DNA of 64,000 bases from Cubamyces lactineus (Eukaryota > Basidiomycota > Agaricomycetes > Polyporales > Polyporaceae). Below the pieces are notes generated by a model, which was not told where the DNA came from, did not search any database, and saw only the letters and a program-made list of their open reading frames with translations. Within the stretch, counting starts at the first letter, position 1. The number at the start of each line of letters is the position of its first letter. Shown piece by piece: positions 61,356 through 64,000 of this stretch. The translations under genes were made by a program, and so were the position numbers. The stretch spans positions 186,001 to 250,000 of the forward strand of contig JACDTU010000021.1 of assembly GCA_022376465.1 (NCBI GenBank), in the 5' to 3' direction.

Positions 61356-63191
61356 CTAGGAATGACGCTCCGCGGACGCCGGCTCGTGCTGGACGCCCGC
61401 CGATGCATTGCTCGCTGGACTGAACGGACCTCCTCCGCTCAAGCTCAGCCGCCGCGCGATTGAGTCCCTCCGTTTCCCAGTCACCGTTGTCCCTCCCGAT
61501 GCACTCGCCCCCAGCGCCCCCGGTGCAGCGTTGTTCGGAGGACTGGTCACGGGTGGGGTGGCATCGCCCGGGAGGACGCCCTGCGTAGACCGGCGTGCGA
61601 TGAGCGCGCGGATAGCGCTAAGCCATTTGATCTCCTCTTCTTCGCTCGGGGCGCAGAGCAGGAGCGTGCGCTTCGTGGTGACGACTTTGAATGTGTGCGT
61701 GCCGTGCGCGCCATCGCCGTCGTCTGGCGAAGAGGATGAAGCGATAGGGGGAGACGCTACCGAGGGAGAAGTGACGCTGGGCAGATTCCGGTGCGGGGGA
61801 AGCTCGTACTCGAGCGCGTCAAGGATCATCGAAAGGGGAATTTGGCGATGCGGCTTCGTGTCCTGTGCGAGTGCCGGGCAAGAGGCACGCGATGAAGCCA
61901 TACCGTCAGCAGACTGCATCTCGATCTTGGAACCCACGACGACCAATGTATGCACGTACCATGTGGCTGCGGGAATAGACCAGCTTTTCGCCGCTTAAGA
62001 CGAACCATCTCTTGTGCCAGTTGTGCCGCCGTGATCCGCACTTCATCAGATAGCCCGAGAGCACAGGCTTGGATGGTAATGCCTCGGAGGTTGACTGCGG
62101 CGGTGCTGCAGGTGATGTACCAGCGACCGGTGGTTTCGTGTTGGGAGACGCATCGTCAGACTCAGAAGAGGTGAGCTGATGCGCATATGGTGATTGAGAT
62201 GGCGAGGATGAAAGGCGAGACGGCGCCCGTGCAGTACCGGGCGTGGTAGGGATTGGGATGGGTGCGCTGCTGACCGAGTTCCGCGTTGATGTAGACAAGA
62301 GTGCCGTGCGTGCATCGTTGATAGCACGGACCCAGTCCTGCACCTCTGCTTGCGACTCGGCCTGGAGGTAGAAGGTGCGCACAGGAGAGACGATGCCGAA
62401 TGTATTTTGGTGCTTCTTCAATACGACGGGAGTGCACGAATGCACGTCGGTGAGTTCCAGGAGCCGCAGCAGCTTGTACTCCGCAGAGGTCTTGTAGAAC
62501 GCCAGGTGCGCTGGGCGCAGTACGAACCATCGCTTCTTCCACGTCTATTGCACGGGGTCGGATACAAGCGAACAATTGAGATCGCAGAACGAGGGGCCAG
62601 GTGCGATGAGATCAAGCACTGAGAGGGTGCATAGAACGTGATGCAAACATACCTTTCTGCGTTCACCCTTCTTCCATAGGTATCCTGTTTTGATCACGGT
62701 CTCATCGAGGGCACCCCGCGTTGCAGCACTCGTGTCCTGCACCCTCCAACCACCTTCCTCGTCATCCGAAACCTCCTCAGATTCCTCCCCACTGCCTGAC
62801 CGACGCTCTTCAATCACGGACAACGGCGGCTGCGAGGACGAGGTGGCACCGTGGACGACCCCGCCTGCGCCGATATTAGCCAAGGGAGAGGGTGAGATGA
62901 CGGCATCGGGCGAGAAGACAGAGTCCGAGTCGGATTCTGTGCCGGATACAGCGACGGATACAGGCGTGGGTTTCTATGCAATGTGCCCCGCAGGCGTCTC
63001 AGCATCCCGCGTTGCAGACATGAGGGAATCGTTCTGGCCACCCCACACCCCTAGACGTGGAGAAGCAGCACAGACGCGCTAGAACGCACCTTGACTTGGG
63101 GCTTCGCTGCTGAGTGCAGCGAGAGCTTGCGGGTAACTTCCTGGTGCGAGGGTGGAGGCACCGAGCGCGTTTGCGAACCACTGGAGGCCAT
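61356..63191 (-). CDS. protein with two PH domains
   Basis: ATG at 63191-63189 (MASSGSQTRSVPPPSHQEVT), an intron after KPQVK, then KPTPVSVAVSGTESDSDSVF and an acidic Ser-rich region. The first PH domain has DETVIKTGYLWKKGERRK, a join, then KRWFVLRPAHLAFYKTSAEY, ELTDVHSCTPVVLKK, FGIVSPVRTFYLQAES and VQDWVRAINDAR. After a Ser/Pro-rich linker the second begins LSGYLMKCGSRRHNWHKRWF with VLSGEKLVYSRSHM; a further intron leads to TKPHRQIPLSMILDALEYEL, HTFKVVTTKRTLLLCAPSEE and EEIKWLSAIRALIARR. C-terminal tail is Ser/Gly-rich, ending at TAG 61358-61356. Each PH has the closing Trp helix. Likely a phosphoinositide-binding adaptor at membranes; TAPP-like in layout. The KxnR residues (GYLWKKG...KRWFVL and GYLMKCG...KRWFVL) are partly kept. 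Confidence 0.85.
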
Positions 63192-64000
63192 CGTAGATGT
63201 TATGAAGGTAGCAGACGCGTATAGGAGAGAGACAGCGTTCGCAGGACTCGCGGTCGCTGTCAGTCGCTGTCGTCGTCGTCGTGATCACCTTCGCGAATGA
63301 TTGCCCTCCGGCGGAGTGGCGGAGATGAAACGGAGTGGTAAGTCCTAGGGGAAGAGAAGACCTCCGACCTTTGCTCCGATTGTAACTGTTGATGAACGCC
63401 CAGTGGCACAAATATGACACGGTGGCTGAGCGCTGAGCGCTGATGGAGAGTTGAGCGTCTATCCATCTCTTGCAACGATGACCTCAATGCTATAGCTAAG
63501 CGCTCAAGCTAGCTCACCGCACTGGGCGTTACGATATTTTTTCGCTGAGTAAAGGTGGAGGAAAGATGAACATGTGCACCAGATTTGCACCAGATATGTA
63601 TCGCGGCAAAGTCATGCAAAAGAATAAGAAACTTTGAAATTCTGAAATCTTTGTTCCGTCTTTGACACGGGCGCTTACGATAAACGGGCGCCAATTGGGC
63701 CTGATTCGCTCGTCGCAGGCCTCCTTGGATATTACTTCTAGATTCACTTTGGTCACACTTATTTAGGTGGAATTTGTGTATGTCCATAAATATATTTGAT
63801 TGTGGTCATACAAGAACAAAAGGCTATACATATATAACAGGGTGTGCACGTACTACTAGAGTCTACGAATTTAGCTCATAGCCTACCTTAAGTCGCCAGT
63901 AACCCGCACAAACAACACTCCGAGCGAGCGCGTATAGTAATCACGAAGAGTCTACTCACATGATGACTTGGAGCCGCCGCCAAGGTCAGATTTGCGAGTC
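63192..64000. other. upstream region of the tandem-PH gene to the window end
   Basis: 809 bp with no recognised gene. A - strand frame at 63756-63529 contains NWRPFIVSARVKDGTKISE but has no family match I can name. Repeats of GAGCGCTGA near 63427-63441 are minor. Confidence 0.35.

Noticed and set aside
63529..63756. Short - strand frame with NWRPFIVSARVKDGTK
   Set aside because: No start context, no splice-supported extension and no family recognised.

Overview
The window reads as nuclear DNA of a filamentous basidiomycete, most likely an Agaricomycete. Genes are dense and on both strands, most are cut by many short (about 45-75 nt) GT-AG introns with tiny exons, and the protein families fit: a Cys-rich GPI-type secreted protein, a proline-rich Zn2Cys6 factor, a KIN4-like kinase, mitochondrial Rpo41 and Ty1/copia elements. 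I cannot name the species. Exon borders were built by hand from splice signals and protein family patterns, so small exons may be off by a few bases.

Layout. 1-8 kb: the tail of a lineage-specific protein, a secreted Cys-rich protein, then four mitochondria-linked genes in a row (citrate carrier, uroporphyrinogen-III synthase, ATP synthase subunit h, F1-ATPase inhibitor). 8.8-26.3 kb: a head-to-tail array of four AKR7-type aldo-keto reductase genes. The second is split by a 6.3-kb Ty1/copia element with two 532-bp LTRs that look identical, a 5-bp target duplication, one intact 1573-residue Gag-Pol frame and a primer site matching the anticodon arm of initiator tRNA-Met. 26.7-37 kb: mitochondrial RNA polymerase, a 2OG-Fe(II) oxygenase, a full-length paralogue of the protein at the window start, and an intronless protein with an integrase-type HHCC zinc domain. 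37.4-44.2 kb: a PH-CNH (Rom2-type) gene without its RhoGEF catalytic domain, and a large KIN4-like kinase. 45-51.4 kb: a short-chain dehydrogenase, an OTU deubiquitinase and an unknown protein. 51.7-58 kb: two tandem membrane-anchored alpha/beta-hydrolase-fold proteins whose nucleophile position carries Glu in place of Ser. 58.7-63.2 kb: a Zn2Cys6 transcription factor and a tandem-PH protein.

The most interesting signals are (i) a 45-bp unit inside each LTR present once with a 55-bp intron and once exactly as its spliced form, (ii) the half-tRNA primer site, (iii) the two neighbouring hydrolase-fold proteins that share loss of the catalytic machinery, and (iv) the very recent disruption of one member of the reductase array.
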